This document shows positions 9,755 to 18,503 of a stretch of DNA of 64,000 nt, piece after piece. The notes beneath the pieces are model-generated. The model saw only the letters and a list, made by a program, of their open reading frames with translations. It did no database searches and had not been told where the DNA came from. The stretch's first letter is position 1, and the number at the start of each line of letters is the position of its first letter. The position numbers and the translations under genes were made by a program. Source of the DNA: Methanoplanus endosymbiosus (lineage in GTDB: Archaea; Halobacteriota; Methanomicrobia; Methanomicrobiales; Methanomicrobiaceae); the NCBI RefSeq assembly GCF_024662215.1, contig NZ_CP096115.1:2802935-2866934 (forward strand), written 5' to 3'.

Positions 9755-11174
9755 TACAGACTCAGAACTTGATAAATTGTGGCAATCTATTGATTGGGCA
9801 CAAGTCGAGAAGACAGTTAGCAACCTTCAAACCCGAATCGCAAGAGCAGCGCTAAATAACAGATGGCATGAAGTCAATAAACTCATTCGTTTAATTACCC
9901 GGTCATATCATGCTAAATTATTAGCTGTAAGGCAGGTTACTACGAGTAAAGGGAAGAAAACCCCTGGAGTTGATGGAATTGTATGGATAAGTAATGCAGA
10001 CAAGATGAGAGAAGTCCCCAGCCTTAATGCAAGGAGATATCGCACTCTGCCACTCAGAAGGATCAATATCCCAAAGAAGAATGGCAAGCTACGACCATTA
10101 AGTATTCCTACATTTAGAGACCGGGCAATGCAGGCACTATTTGCCTTCGCCCTGGCCCCTGTTGAATATGCTACCGGTGACCGCTCATCGTTTGGTTTCA
10201 GGAAATACCGAAGTACAAAAGATGCATGTCAACAAGCCTTCAACTGTTTGGGTAACAAAAACTCGGCACAATGGGTACTTGAAGCTGACATCAAATCATG
10301 TTTTGATATGATCTCCCATGATTGGCTACTCACTCACATTCCTATGAAAACAAGTATTCTAAAACAATTTCTGAAGGCTGGATTCATGGAAGGAGACCGA
10401 TTGTTCCCGACAATCGCAGGAACACCGCAAGGTGGTGTGATCTCTCCAATACTGGCCAATATGGTGTTAAATGGGTTTGAGAACCTACTTGGAAAAAGAT
10501 TCTGCTCCAACAAAAAGGGAACTATCAGCAAAAACTACAACAAGCATAAGGTCAATTTCATAAGATATGCTGACGATGTAGTAATCACCGCAGACTCTGA
10601 AGAAACTGCTGAAGAAATCAAAGAGATACTTTCCGGATTTCTAAGTGAGCGTGGTTTGCAGTTGTCCGAAGAAAAAACCCGAATCACCCACATCTCAGAA
10701 GGATTTACCTTTCTGGGCTGGGAATTCAGGAAGTTCAGGAACAAACTGTTAATAAAACCATCAAAGAAATCTATCAGGACATATACTGAAAAGGTTCATG
10801 ATATTCTCAGAAAAGGCAAAAGCTGGACTCAGGATGCAATAATTGGAAGCATCAACCCAATTACAAGAGGATGGTCCAATTATCACAATCATGCAGTTGC
10901 CAGCAGAACATTTTCCAAATTAGATTATATTACCTTCAATATGCTGTATAGCTGGGCAAAGAGAAGACACCCAAATGAACCCCGTAAAGACACAGTCAAT
11001 AAGTACTGGTGTCAAAAGGGTTCAAGAAAATGGGTGTTTGCTACTAAAATCCAAGAATTGATTCCACTCTCAAAAACAAAAATCCGGCGACACTATATGG
11101 TAAAACTGGATAAAAATCCATTCTTGGATTTTGAATATTTTGAAGAAAGGAGAAAGTACAAAGCATTCTGGTAA
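9723..11174 (+). CDS. ltrA: group II intron reverse transcriptase/maturase 2, 5' end replaced by IS sequence
   Basis: The RT has GTPQGGVISPILANM, RYADDVVITA and a maturase region (INPITRGWSNYHNH). Its original start is ATG 7993, preceded by AGGTGA and encoding MYNNTEL before the IS701-like insertion. By chance the right end of that IS supplies an ATG at 9723 and eleven in-frame codons (MRTFAVLPTQV) that run straight into TDSELDKLW of the maturase. Only about seven native residues are therefore lost, and the protein may remain functional if transcription and translation start in the IS end. The C-terminus ends at a TAA that overlaps the flank of a small inverted-repeat element, so it may be shortened as well. 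No HNH domain is seen. Confidence 0.85.
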   Translation: MRTFAVLPTQVTDSELDKLWQSIDWAQVEKTVSNLQTRIARAALNNRWHEVNKLIRLITRSYHAKLLAVRQVTTSKGKKTPGVDGIVWISNADKMREVPSLNARRYRTLPLRRINIPKKNGKLRPLSIPTFRDRAMQALFAFALAPVEYATGDRSSFGFRKYRSTKDACQQAFNCLGNKNSAQWVLEADIKSCFDMISHDWLLTHIPMKTSILKQFLKAGFMEGDRLFPTIAGTPQGGVISPILANMVLNGFENLLGKRFCSNKKGTISKNYNKHKVNFIRYADDVVITADSEETAEEIKEILSGFLSERGLQLSEEKTRITHISEGFTFLGWEFRKFRNKLLIKPSKKSIRTYTEKVHDILRKGKSWTQDAIIGSINPITRGWSNYHNHAVASRTFSKLDYITFNMLYSWAKRRHPNEPRKDTVNKYWCQKGSRKWVFATKIQELIPLSKTKIRRHYMVKLDKNPFLDFEYFEERRKYKAFW

Positions 11175-11176
11175 TT

Positions 11177-11285
11177 CAGGCTGTGACACAATGCCTGATC
11201 GTTATGAAAACAAGCTCAATATGCCTTCCAATCCAAGGCATGCTTAAATAACATGACTTTGCAACTTTAGTTCTGTCACAGCCTG
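11177..11285. mobile_element. 109-base inverted-repeat element (MITE-like)
   Basis: The segment begins CAGGCTGTGACA and ends TGTCACAGCCTG, a perfect 12-base inverted repeat, with AATT directly outside both ends as a possible target duplication. It contains no gene. It abuts the stop codon of the second maturase and lies before intron domain V. It looks like a non-autonomous transposon, but a long hairpin of other origin cannot be excluded. Confidence 0.6.
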
Positions 11286-11525
11286 AATTATTTATTATTT
11301 TAGCCTGTCACCCATGTAGGGTAGAGGTATGCTCGAGCCGGATGATGCGAAAGTATCACGTCCGGTTCCGAGAAGGGGGGGAGTGGGTAACCACTTCCTC
11401 CTATTCGACTACAGTCTGTCCTATTAACCCTAATCTTATCAGGATAAATTCTTAATTTAATAGGCCTGACCAGTTACGTTTAATTATTCACCACATAATG
11501 ATGCAAGATATATAGTTTGAAGAAA

Positions 11526-12563
11526 TTAGAATGAGACATCAAATATATTGTCCAGATATTTATGAAGCTCATCATCATCTAAAAAGACTCCCTTATTCGA
11601 AGAATAATCCCTATTTTCTATCTTAGAAAAAGAACCTCTATCCACTGCTGTTTTTTCGGGATTTTGTGAAATATTATATTGTGGAAGGATCACATAAATC
11701 TCATCATTCTCATAAACATATCCTACTTCGTCTGTAGAAAATAGCTCTTCAGAGACTTTTTCTCCATCTCTCTTTCCAATAACTTCAATTTCAATAGCAT
11801 CAGGATCATAATTTAATTTAGATGCGAAATGATCAATCATTATATCGGCGAGATCGCAGAGACGGACAGATTTCATTTTCTTAATAAATATCTCTCTTCC
11901 CATTGCAATCTCAGCAGAATGAAGAATGAAATCAACAGCTTCCGGAATAGTCATCATAAATCTTGTCATATCCGGATTTGTAACTGTAACAGGGCCACCC
12001 ATTTTTATCTGTTCAAGAAAAATTGGAACAACTGAACCACGTGAATTCATTACATTACCAAATCTCACACATGATAGTTTTGTCCTTTTATTGCCACGGT
12101 AATGATTTGAAGAGATTACAAGTTTTTCTGCAAGCTGCTTAGTTGTTCCCATCACATTTAAAGGATTTACAGCTTTGTCAGTACTGATTAAAATAAATTT
12201 ATCAACATTATGATTAAGAGCTGCCTGAATAACATTTTGGGTTCCAATGACATTTGTTTTAATAGCCTCAAAAGGATTATATTCACATATTGGAACATGC
12301 TTCATAGCCGCTGTATGAAAAACAATATCAACATCCTCCATTGCCATATCAAGGCGATCCACATTCCCAATATCTCCATATAATGGCCTTAATATTCTCT
12401 GTGAAGGATCAACTTTGGTTGATACATTGAATAGTGCAGTTTCATCATTATCAAATACTCTTATCACTTTTGGCTCAAGTTCTGATATTTTCCTTACAAT
12501 CTCACTGCCAATACTCCCGGCTCCTCCGGTTACAAGAATAGTTTTATCCTTATAAAAATTCAT
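11526..12563 (-). CDS. legB: UDP-N-acetylglucosamine 4,6-dehydratase (LegB/PglF type)
   Basis: This 345-residue SDR protein has the NAD-binding loop TGGAGSIGSEI at its N-terminus, AAMKHVPICEYNP, and the active-site region STDKAVNPLNVMGTTK. In the last, Met replaces the usual Tyr of the YxxxK pair, as known for the WbpM/PglF group. It lacks the N-terminal membrane helices of WbpM, matching soluble LegB-like enzymes. The expected reaction is conversion of a UDP- or GDP-linked GlcNAc to the 4-keto-6-deoxy sugar, the first step toward bacillosamine and legionaminic acid. It is the last gene of a minus-strand run with aminotransferase, acetyltransferase, neuC, amidotransferase, neuB and neuA homologues, 5 bases after the aminotransferase. 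Confidence 0.85.
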   Translation of the reverse strand: MNFYKDKTILVTGGAGSIGSEIVRKISELEPKVIRVFDNDETALFNVSTKVDPSQRILRPLYGDIGNVDRLDMAMEDVDIVFHTAAMKHVPICEYNPFEAIKTNVIGTQNVIQAALNHNVDKFILISTDKAVNPLNVMGTTKQLAEKLVISSNHYRGNKRTKLSCVRFGNVMNSRGSVVPIFLEQIKMGGPVTVTNPDMTRFMMTIPEAVDFILHSAEIAMGREIFIKKMKSVRLCDLADIMIDHFASKLNYDPDAIEIEVIGKRDGEKVSEELFSTDEVGYVYENDEIYVILPQYNISQNPEKTAVDRGSFSKIENRDYSSNKGVFLDDDELHKYLDNIFDVSF

Positions 12564-12568
12564 ATTGC

Positions 12569-13693
12569 TTAATCATCCCCGTAAAACTCTTTTATTGAAG
12601 AAATCACACGATCAATATCATCTCTTGAAATACCTGGATAAAAAGGAAGACTGATAATATTCTCTGATATTCTATCCGTCACCGGTAATTCACATTTATA
12701 TTTGAGTTTTGACTGATAAAAATGTGTCTTATGAACCGGAGTAAAATATATCTTTGACATTATGCCTTTATCTTCAAGGAATTTTATCAGGGAATCACGT
12801 TCCTTTGCAATAACAGAGAATAACTGATAGACATGATAGTAATCATCAGGTAAATCAGGAATTTCTATTCCGGAGATCTGACTTAATCTATTAAGATAAT
12901 ATTCAGCATCTGATCTTCTCATACTGATAATTTTTTCTGCTTTTCTGAGTTGTGATAAACCAAGCGCAGCTGTAATATTTGACATCCGGAAATTGTAACC
13001 AAGCGTTACGTAATCCATTACAGCATTGGTGGAGAAGTAATCGGCAGTCTCAAGGCGCCCGTGAGAGCGGATAAGCTTCATCTTCTCGTAAAGATCACGG
13101 GAATCTGTAACAATAGCGCCTCCTTCTCCGGTGGTCAGAACTTTATTCTGGCAAAAGCTCAGCATTGCAGAGTCACCAAATGTTCCCACTTTTTTATCAC
13201 CTATCGCAGCACCGAATGCCTCTGCTGCATCCTCAATTAAGATCAGATTGTTATCATCAGCTATTTCTCTTAATTCTCGAATAAGACATGGACATCCACC
13301 ATAATGAACTGGCATTATGGCTTTGGTTTTTGGACTAATCTTCTCAACTACATCTTCAGGATCAAGTCCAAATGTTTTCTCCTCAATATCTGCAAAAATT
13401 GGTTTAGCTCCGACAAACTGCGGTGAATTAGCGGTTGAGATAAAAGTAAAAGAGGGAACAATTACTTCATCATCTTTGCCAATGCCGTGTGCAATAAGGG
13501 CAGCATGTGTTGCTGAGGTTCCGGAATTAAAGGTCAGACAGTACTTTGTACCTATGTAATCTGCTATTTCTTCCTCAAATTTTGAAACATTTTCACCCAC
13601 AGCCCAGTTCATCCCGGAACGAATTGCATCACTTACTGATGTAACATCATCCTCATCCCAGTACATTTTAAAAAGAGGTATTTTCCAAGTCAC
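12569..13693 (-). CDS. legC: DegT/DnrJ/EryC1 aminotransferase (LegC type)
   Basis: The 374-residue PLP enzyme has the family landmarks: FNSGTSATHAAL near the N-terminus, ILIEDAAEAFGA, and the lysine segment SFCQNKVLTTGEGGA where the K should bind PLP. It would transfer an amino group from glutamate to C4 of the 4-keto-6-deoxy sugar made by the neighbouring dehydratase. Its start overlaps the stop of the acetyltransferase upstream by 4 bases (ATGA), so the two are likely translated together. Function is inferred from family and context; related enzymes use other keto-sugars. Confidence 0.85.
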   Translation of the reverse strand: MTWKIPLFKMYWDEDDVTSVSDAIRSGMNWAVGENVSKFEEEIADYIGTKYCLTFNSGTSATHAALIAHGIGKDDEVIVPSFTFISTANSPQFVGAKPIFADIEEKTFGLDPEDVVEKISPKTKAIMPVHYGGCPCLIRELREIADDNNLILIEDAAEAFGAAIGDKKVGTFGDSAMLSFCQNKVLTTGEGGAIVTDSRDLYEKMKLIRSHGRLETADYFSTNAVMDYVTLGYNFRMSNITAALGLSQLRKAEKIISMRRSDAEYYLNRLSQISGIEIPDLPDDYYHVYQLFSVIAKERDSLIKFLEDKGIMSKIYFTPVHKTHFYQSKLKYKCELPVTDRISENIISLPFYPGISRDDIDRVISSIKEFYGDD

Positions 13694-14118
13694 TCTACAT
13701 CCTCTGTTAATTTTTTAATTTCTTCTTTATTTAATAGGCGCTGTATTTTTGCTGGAACACCAAATGCCACAGCATTATCAGGTACATCGGAGTTTACAAA
13801 ACTATGAGCACCAATAACAGAGTTTTCACCAACTGTTATCCCTGGCATAATAGTACTATGTGTTCCAATCCGGCAGTTCTTTTTTAGATGAACTTCTCCT
13901 TGTTTATTATCAATTGTTGATAAGGAATATATAGAACAATGTGATCCTATCTGAACGAAATCCCCGATATTGATGCCATATTTTGCATTAATATAAGTAA
14001 ATGCTCCAATATCAGTCCCATACCCTAAGATTAAGTTATCTACATTCTGGACAACCCAGTTATATTTTGTTGGAATTCCATCTTTTATTTCCGGATGATT
14101 CCAGTTTTTAAATCTCAT
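13690..14118 (-). CDS. hexapeptide-repeat sugar N-acetyltransferase
   Basis: The C-terminal 100 residues form a left-handed beta-helix of hexapeptide repeats (IGAFTYINAKYGINIGDF, IGTHSTIMPGITVGENSVIG) ending in VAFGVPAKIQRLL, the usual tail of isoleucine-patch acyltransferases. It probably acetylates the 4-amino group made by the aminotransferase downstream. I chose the ATG at 14118, giving 142 residues. The frame stays open upstream to 14262, but that part overlaps the end of the neuC homologue and looks like read-through, so a start between the two is not excluded. No strong ribosome-binding site marks the chosen start. Confidence 0.75.
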   Translation of the reverse strand: MRFKNWNHPEIKDGIPTKYNWVVQNVDNLILGYGTDIGAFTYINAKYGINIGDFVQIGSHCSIYSLSTIDNKQGEVHLKKNCRIGTHSTIMPGITVGENSVIGAHSFVNSDVPDNAVAFGVPAKIQRLLNKEEIKKLTEDVE

Positions 14119-14167
14119 ATAATATCCATAAGTATATTTTGAATACTGGTCATTATTCTTTTTTAGT

Positions 14168-15340
14168 TTAAGGATAGGTAATATTTTTCGAGAACAAATT
14201 TGGTTCAATGTTGAGTTCTTTAAGTACATTAGAAATAATGATACTTGTATTACCTTCACCATAGGGATTTAAACAATTATTAACTTTATTCATAAATTCC
14301 TCATCATAAAGACATTTTTCGATGGACTTAAGTATGTCTTCTTTAGAGTAATTTACATTTATTACATTTTCAGATGATTCTCGACCTTCCTGTCGATGAC
14401 CAATATTTATTACGGGTATTTTAAAAGCTGAAGATTCTATAATACCACTACTTGAATTGCCGATCATTATATCTGCAATTTTCATGACATTGAGATAATC
14501 TTTATGGGGAAGGTTTTTAAAAATTTTAATCTTTTCTGGATATTTATAACTATACCCTTCAATGGCATTAATTATTTGTTTACTGCCCGGATCAACATTA
14601 GGATATATCAATACAATCTGAAAATTAAAATCTATTATTGAATCAAGTACAATATCTATTTCTTTAGCAGCAGATTCTGGCGATGTACTTATTGGATGAA
14701 GAACAAATAACATAATTCCTAAGTTATTATCAAGATCTAATTTTTCACATAAATCATCTTTACTCAGGAAATCTGTTGATTTAATTGTTTCAATAGATGG
14801 GGAACCTACCACAAATACATTTTCAGGTATTTCTCCTAATTTAATTATTCTTTCAGCGCTTTTTTCTGTTGCTGCAAAATGAATATGGCTGATTTTTGTA
14901 ATAGCATGCCTTGTGTATTCATCAAATCCACCACGTAGTTTATCTCCACCATGTATATGGGCAAGAACTTTTCCGCTATATGATGCTGCAACTGCTGCAG
15001 CAAATATTTCATAACGATCGCCAAGAACCAGTACAATATCAGGTTTTAATATTTCAAAAACCTGAGAAAATCCAATAATTCCATGCCCAATGGAATGAGG
15101 CAAAACCTCTTTATTATCTCCTGCAATTACTACTGGAACTTTTGCATTAATTGTAAATCCATCTTGATAAATCAAATCTATTGTATTTCCATACTCGGGC
15201 AAAAGATGAGTTCCTGTGACGACCAACTGAAGAGATAAGTCTGTGTCCTGTTTAATTCTCTTAATTATAGGCTTTAGAAGTCCATATTCAGCCCTTGTAC
15301 CTGTTACCACGCATATTTTTCTCTTAGCCATAATTCCCAT
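14168..15340 (-). CDS. legG: hydrolysing UDP-GlcNAc 2-epimerase family protein (NeuC/LegG)
   Basis: This 390-residue GT-B-like enzyme starts with VVTGTRAEYGLLKPII, has HIHGGDKLRGGFDEYTRH, GSPSIETI, and the nucleotide-binding end MIGNSSSGIIESS followed by IGHRQEGRES, all standard for hydrolysing 2-epimerases. In sialic and legionaminic acid pathways this step releases the nucleotide and gives the free 2-acetamido mannose-type sugar used by NeuB. The in-frame ATG three codons downstream (MAKRK) is an alternative start. It lies between the amidotransferase and acetyltransferase genes, in step order with its neighbours. LegG is favoured over NeuC because legB- and legC-type genes are adjacent. 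Confidence 0.85.
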   Translation of the reverse strand: MGIMAKRKICVVTGTRAEYGLLKPIIKRIKQDTDLSLQLVVTGTHLLPEYGNTIDLIYQDGFTINAKVPVVIAGDNKEVLPHSIGHGIIGFSQVFEILKPDIVLVLGDRYEIFAAAVAASYSGKVLAHIHGGDKLRGGFDEYTRHAITKISHIHFAATEKSAERIIKLGEIPENVFVVGSPSIETIKSTDFLSKDDLCEKLDLDNNLGIMLFVLHPISTSPESAAKEIDIVLDSIIDFNFQIVLIYPNVDPGSKQIINAIEGYSYKYPEKIKIFKNLPHKDYLNVMKIADIMIGNSSSGIIESSAFKIPVINIGHRQEGRESSENVINVNYSKEDILKSIEKCLYDEEFMNKVNNCLNPYGEGNTSIIISNVLKELNIEPNLFSKNITYP

Positions 15341-15461
15341 CTAAATATTTTAAAAATCTTAATAATAATACAACACGATCGTAATTAAAATAATTTGACT
15401 ACTAATCAAATTAAAAAAAATGGATTCTGATTAATCATATTATATTCGCCACACAGTTATA

Positions 15462-16571
15462 TTAACCAATAGGGTTTTTTAATTTCCATTCTCCATCTGT
15501 TTTTTCAAAGATTTCTTTATTATATAGTGAATCCACAATATCCCAAAATTCTTTATGTGAATATCCTGTGAAATCCAAGAAATCCTGAAGTGCAAGACTA
15601 TCCAGATTATGGTCATGTATTTTAACCAATTCTATAGCTTCTTCTCTACTAATAAAACCATATCTAATAAATCTGGAAGCATAATCTGTAGCAGTTGCAT
15701 GACCAAATTTTGGGTATTTTAACCAAGGGTGTATCATATATGCTCTACTATCAACCTGATCAAAATTTTCTATGTGGTGTTCACGAATCCACTCATGAGT
15801 TAAATCCTTAAATCCTCTTTTTTTTGCAAAAAGATAATTGTTGTAACTATTCCAGTCAACAAAATAACTTAAATATATAGAATCCAAGTTTAATGCATCA
15901 ATTTCCTTTTTTCCCGGAAAAACGCAAAGACTAAGATCTTTCATAGATATATTATCATCTATCAGCTCATCCCAGGATATTTCGGATGCAACACCATTAT
16001 ATATCTGCTCATTAGCAGAGTAGGATTCTTCTTTTTGATATCCACCATATTCATAGCTTATATTCTCACCATAGACAACCAGTGGAATGTTAAACTTAAT
16101 TGCCATGTGTATTGGATATGTGTAAATTAGTCTGTCAATATACCATGTTGGTTTACCATATTTTTCAAAAGTTTTTCTCATCAATAATTTCTGAACTTTT
16201 ATATTTGGCTTCAGGCTAATAATGTCACAGCCAAATTCTTCTGAAATATTTCTAATGTTATGTTTTCCCGCTTCTGTCATTGGGAAATTATCCTCTACAG
16301 TTACCAGTAGAGGATTCATGCCCATCAGTTCCTTCATGACATAGACCTGATAGTGACTGTCCTTACCACCACTTACAGCAATTATGCAATCATAACTGTC
16401 CCCATACTTACCCCTGTATTTGTCACATAAAGTTTTTAATTCTTTAAATCTGGAATTCCAATCAATTTCACTTTTTTTTTCATGATTTCTACATGCAAAA
16501 CATACTCCTTCATCATCAAAACCAAGACCTGGTCTGGTGTCAGGCATAACACATTTTTTACAGTACTTCAT
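15462..16571 (-). CDS. N-acetyl sugar amidotransferase (PseA/WbpG family)
   Basis: The protein starts MKYCKKCVMPDTRPG and contains a second CxxC (CFACRNH), giving the zinc-binding pattern of this family, then a PP-loop (IIAVSGGKDSHYQ) for ATP. The ATG at 16571 follows GGGAGGAAG, better placed than the frame's upstream ATG at 16613. At 369 residues it matches PseA/WbpG/LegM-type enzymes that convert an acetamido group to acetamidino on pseudaminic- or legionaminic-type sugars, with ammonia supplied by HisH/HisF-like partners. Those partner genes are not next to it here, so the ammonia source is unknown. The gene stands between neuC- and neuB-type genes. Confidence 0.8.
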   Translation of the reverse strand: MKYCKKCVMPDTRPGLGFDDEGVCFACRNHEKKSEIDWNSRFKELKTLCDKYRGKYGDSYDCIIAVSGGKDSHYQVYVMKELMGMNPLLVTVEDNFPMTEAGKHNIRNISEEFGCDIISLKPNIKVQKLLMRKTFEKYGKPTWYIDRLIYTYPIHMAIKFNIPLVVYGENISYEYGGYQKEESYSANEQIYNGVASEISWDELIDDNISMKDLSLCVFPGKKEIDALNLDSIYLSYFVDWNSYNNYLFAKKRGFKDLTHEWIREHHIENFDQVDSRAYMIHPWLKYPKFGHATATDYASRFIRYGFISREEAIELVKIHDHNLDSLALQDFLDFTGYSHKEFWDIVDSLYNKEIFEKTDGEWKLKNPIG

Positions 16572-16635
16572 AGCAAATAACTTCCTCCCTATGATATATA
16601 ATATTTTGCACACTTGGGGTTGTAAATTTGTTTAA

Positions 16636-17673
16636 TTAGCTATCTATTTGAAACCAATTAATCTGTTCATCTCTTCTTAATGATTTATTCATTTTCTTAC
16701 CAATTATTAAATTAAAATACTTAGGAGGAATTCCGGTTCCAGGTCTTTTTGCTGTAACATCATCTTTCATTAATACAGAACCTTCATTAATATTCCTTCT
16801 GGCAACAAGACTTTTCCTTGCAACCTGAATATTATTCCTTTCAGCATCATTTGCTGCTTTTATTCCATTACCCATTGCAAGTTCAACATCTCTGACGGCT
16901 TCAACAATTGCCTTTAATTCATCCGGTTCAAGTGATGCTTTATGATCCGGACCGGGGAGATTCTTGTCAATGGTGAAATGCTTTTCAATCACTACTGCTC
17001 CAAGTGCTACAGCTGCAATTGGAATTGTTATTCCTTCGGTATGATCTGAGTATCCAACCGGAAGTTTGAATGCACACCTCATGGTTTCCATTGCAGAAAG
17101 GTTTACGCTTTCAATAGGTGCCGGATATGAAGTTGTGCAGTGAAGAAGAGTAATGTCTGTTGTTCCGGATGATTTTAAGGACTCAATTGCTTCTTCTACT
17201 TCGCCAAGTGTTGACATTCCGGTTGAAAGAATCACAGGTTTTTGCTTTTTTCCAATATGCTCAAGAAGAGGAATATTTGTAATCTCTCCGGATGGAATTT
17301 TAAAAAGAGGAACTCCTAATTTTTCCAGAAAATCTGCACTCTGATGATCAAAGGGTGTTGACAAAAAAGTTATTTCCTTTTCATCAGCATATTTTTTTAG
17401 TTCAGTAAAATCTTCATCGCTGAGTTCAAGGGCTTTGATCATCTCATATTGTGATTCTGAACTGCCTGTGTTCTCAATCTGATACTGGGCTTTTCCAGCA
17501 GTTTTACATACTACTTCTTCCGCTTTGAAAGTCTGAAACTTTACGGCATCAGCTCCGGAATCTTTTGCAGCATCAATTAATTTTTTTGCAAGGTTGATAT
17601 CGCCGTTGTGGTTAACTCCGGCTTCTGCAATTACGTAACATTGACTTTTTAAGTTATTCTTTTGTGAGTACAT
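16636..17673 (-). CDS. legI: N-acetylneuraminate/legionaminate synthase (NeuB/LegI)
   Basis: The 345-residue protein has the NeuB TIM-barrel (VIAEAGVNHNGDINLAKKL, ADAVKFQTFKAEE, FKIPSGEITNIPLL, GYSDHTEGI, IEKHFTIDK) and a C-terminal SAF/antifreeze-like domain (AKRPGTGIPPKYF). It condenses phosphoenolpyruvate with a 2-acetamido mannose-type sugar to form a nine-carbon sialic-type acid in the cytoplasm. With legB-, legC-, neuC- and neuA-type genes beside it, legionaminic acid or a derivative is more likely than plain sialic acid, but the sequence alone does not separate the substrates. Confidence 0.9.
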   Translation of the reverse strand: MYSQKNNLKSQCYVIAEAGVNHNGDINLAKKLIDAAKDSGADAVKFQTFKAEEVVCKTAGKAQYQIENTGSSESQYEMIKALELSDEDFTELKKYADEKEITFLSTPFDHQSADFLEKLGVPLFKIPSGEITNIPLLEHIGKKQKPVILSTGMSTLGEVEEAIESLKSSGTTDITLLHCTTSYPAPIESVNLSAMETMRCAFKLPVGYSDHTEGITIPIAAVALGAVVIEKHFTIDKNLPGPDHKASLEPDELKAIVEAVRDVELAMGNGIKAANDAERNNIQVARKSLVARRNINEGSVLMKDDVTAKRPGTGIPPKYFNLIIGKKMNKSLRRDEQINWFQIDS

Positions 17674-17745
17674 ATTTCCCCAAAATGTATTAATTTAATT
17701 TATAAATATATGATGAAATAATTCTATCTGAAGTTTTGTCTATTA

Positions 17746-18444
17746 TTAACCATAAATGTCCTTATTTTCAATTATAATTTCTGCTAACTTTAAATCTAGG
17801 GCTTCATCAATATCTATACTGTCCTCTCTGCTCATTACATATGGTAATATATCTTTACAATAAAATGTCTTTTTATTTACTATTGTGCTCACTCTTGAAA
17901 TATAAATTGCCCCATTTGGAATGTAAGTTTCCGGCAAATCCTGACTTCTCATAAATATGAATCTTTCATCCATTAACGGGACCAAATAGTCATTTTCAAC
18001 TTTGAAATTCCATTGGGGAGGGTGTTCCGGATTTGTAACACTAACTAATGAACTTCCTTTACCTGAAAGGAAGGTTTCCAATGCCTCTTTAACGTGTATT
18101 TCATTTCTTAGAGGGGATGTTGGCTGCAAAAGGATAATTATATCATCAGGATTTAGTTTATATTCATTAATAAAATGAAGAACCGAGTCAATAGTAGTAC
18201 TTGTGTCCTGTGCCAGCTCCGGTGGTCTTCTGAGAACTTCAGCATCTAAATCGTTAGACAATGACTCGATTTGCAAATCATCAGTTGATACGATTACCTT
18301 ATCAAATATTGAAGATTTTAATGCTACCTCTATTGTATACTGTATTAGAGGTTTATCGGCAATTAATTGCAGGTTTTTGTTTGGTATTCTTTTGCTACCA
18401 CCACGTGCTGGAATGAATGCGTAGATCTTGTCAATAGTTTTCAT
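17746..18444 (-). CDS. legF: CMP-sialate/legionaminate cytidylyltransferase (NeuA/LegF)
   Basis: The 232-residue protein begins with FIPARGGSKRIPNKNL, the CTP-binding signature of acylneuraminate cytidylyltransferases, and has VIVSTDD, LLQPTSPLR and PNGAIYI in the expected order. It activates the nine-carbon acid made by the adjacent NeuB homologue as a CMP-sugar for transfer to the cell-surface glycan. It is the first intact gene of the leg-type run, followed at 72 bases by neuB. Upstream lies the decayed ABC-transporter remnant. Confidence 0.88.
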   Translation of the reverse strand: MKTIDKIYAFIPARGGSKRIPNKNLQLIADKPLIQYTIEVALKSSIFDKVIVSTDDLQIESLSNDLDAEVLRRPPELAQDTSTTIDSVLHFINEYKLNPDDIIILLQPTSPLRNEIHVKEALETFLSGKGSSLVSVTNPEHPPQWNFKVENDYLVPLMDERFIFMRSQDLPETYIPNGAIYISRVSTIVNKKTFYCKDILPYVMSREDSIDIDEALDLKLAEIIIENKDIYG

Positions 18445-18503
18445 TTTAATCTAAATTTCCAATTTATTGTATTCATATGATGTGGCAATTATTTTAACCA
18501 ATG

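Larger units (their letters stand above)
7435..11409 (+). mobile_element. group II intron 2, carrying an IS701-like element and a small inverted-repeat element
   Basis: The 5' end is GTGTGAC at 7435, 37 bases beyond the IS21 right tip. The 3' end has a 34-base domain V (11335-11368: GAGCCGG...CCGGTTC with a GAAA loop), a domain VI hairpin, and an end at TTCGAC (11409). Domain I resembles intron 1, for example AGAGAAATGGTATCATGG and ACCAAAATGGTAT, but differs at many positions. Two later insertions lie inside: 8016-9754 in the maturase gene and 11177-11285 at the maturase stop. Without them the intron would be about 2.1 kb, like intron 1. Splicing from so enlarged a precursor is uncertain. Confidence 0.82.

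Noticed and set aside
14119-14262. N-terminal extension of the acetyltransferase gene
   Set aside because: It overlaps the last 95 bases of the neuC-type gene in another frame and has no similarity to the family.
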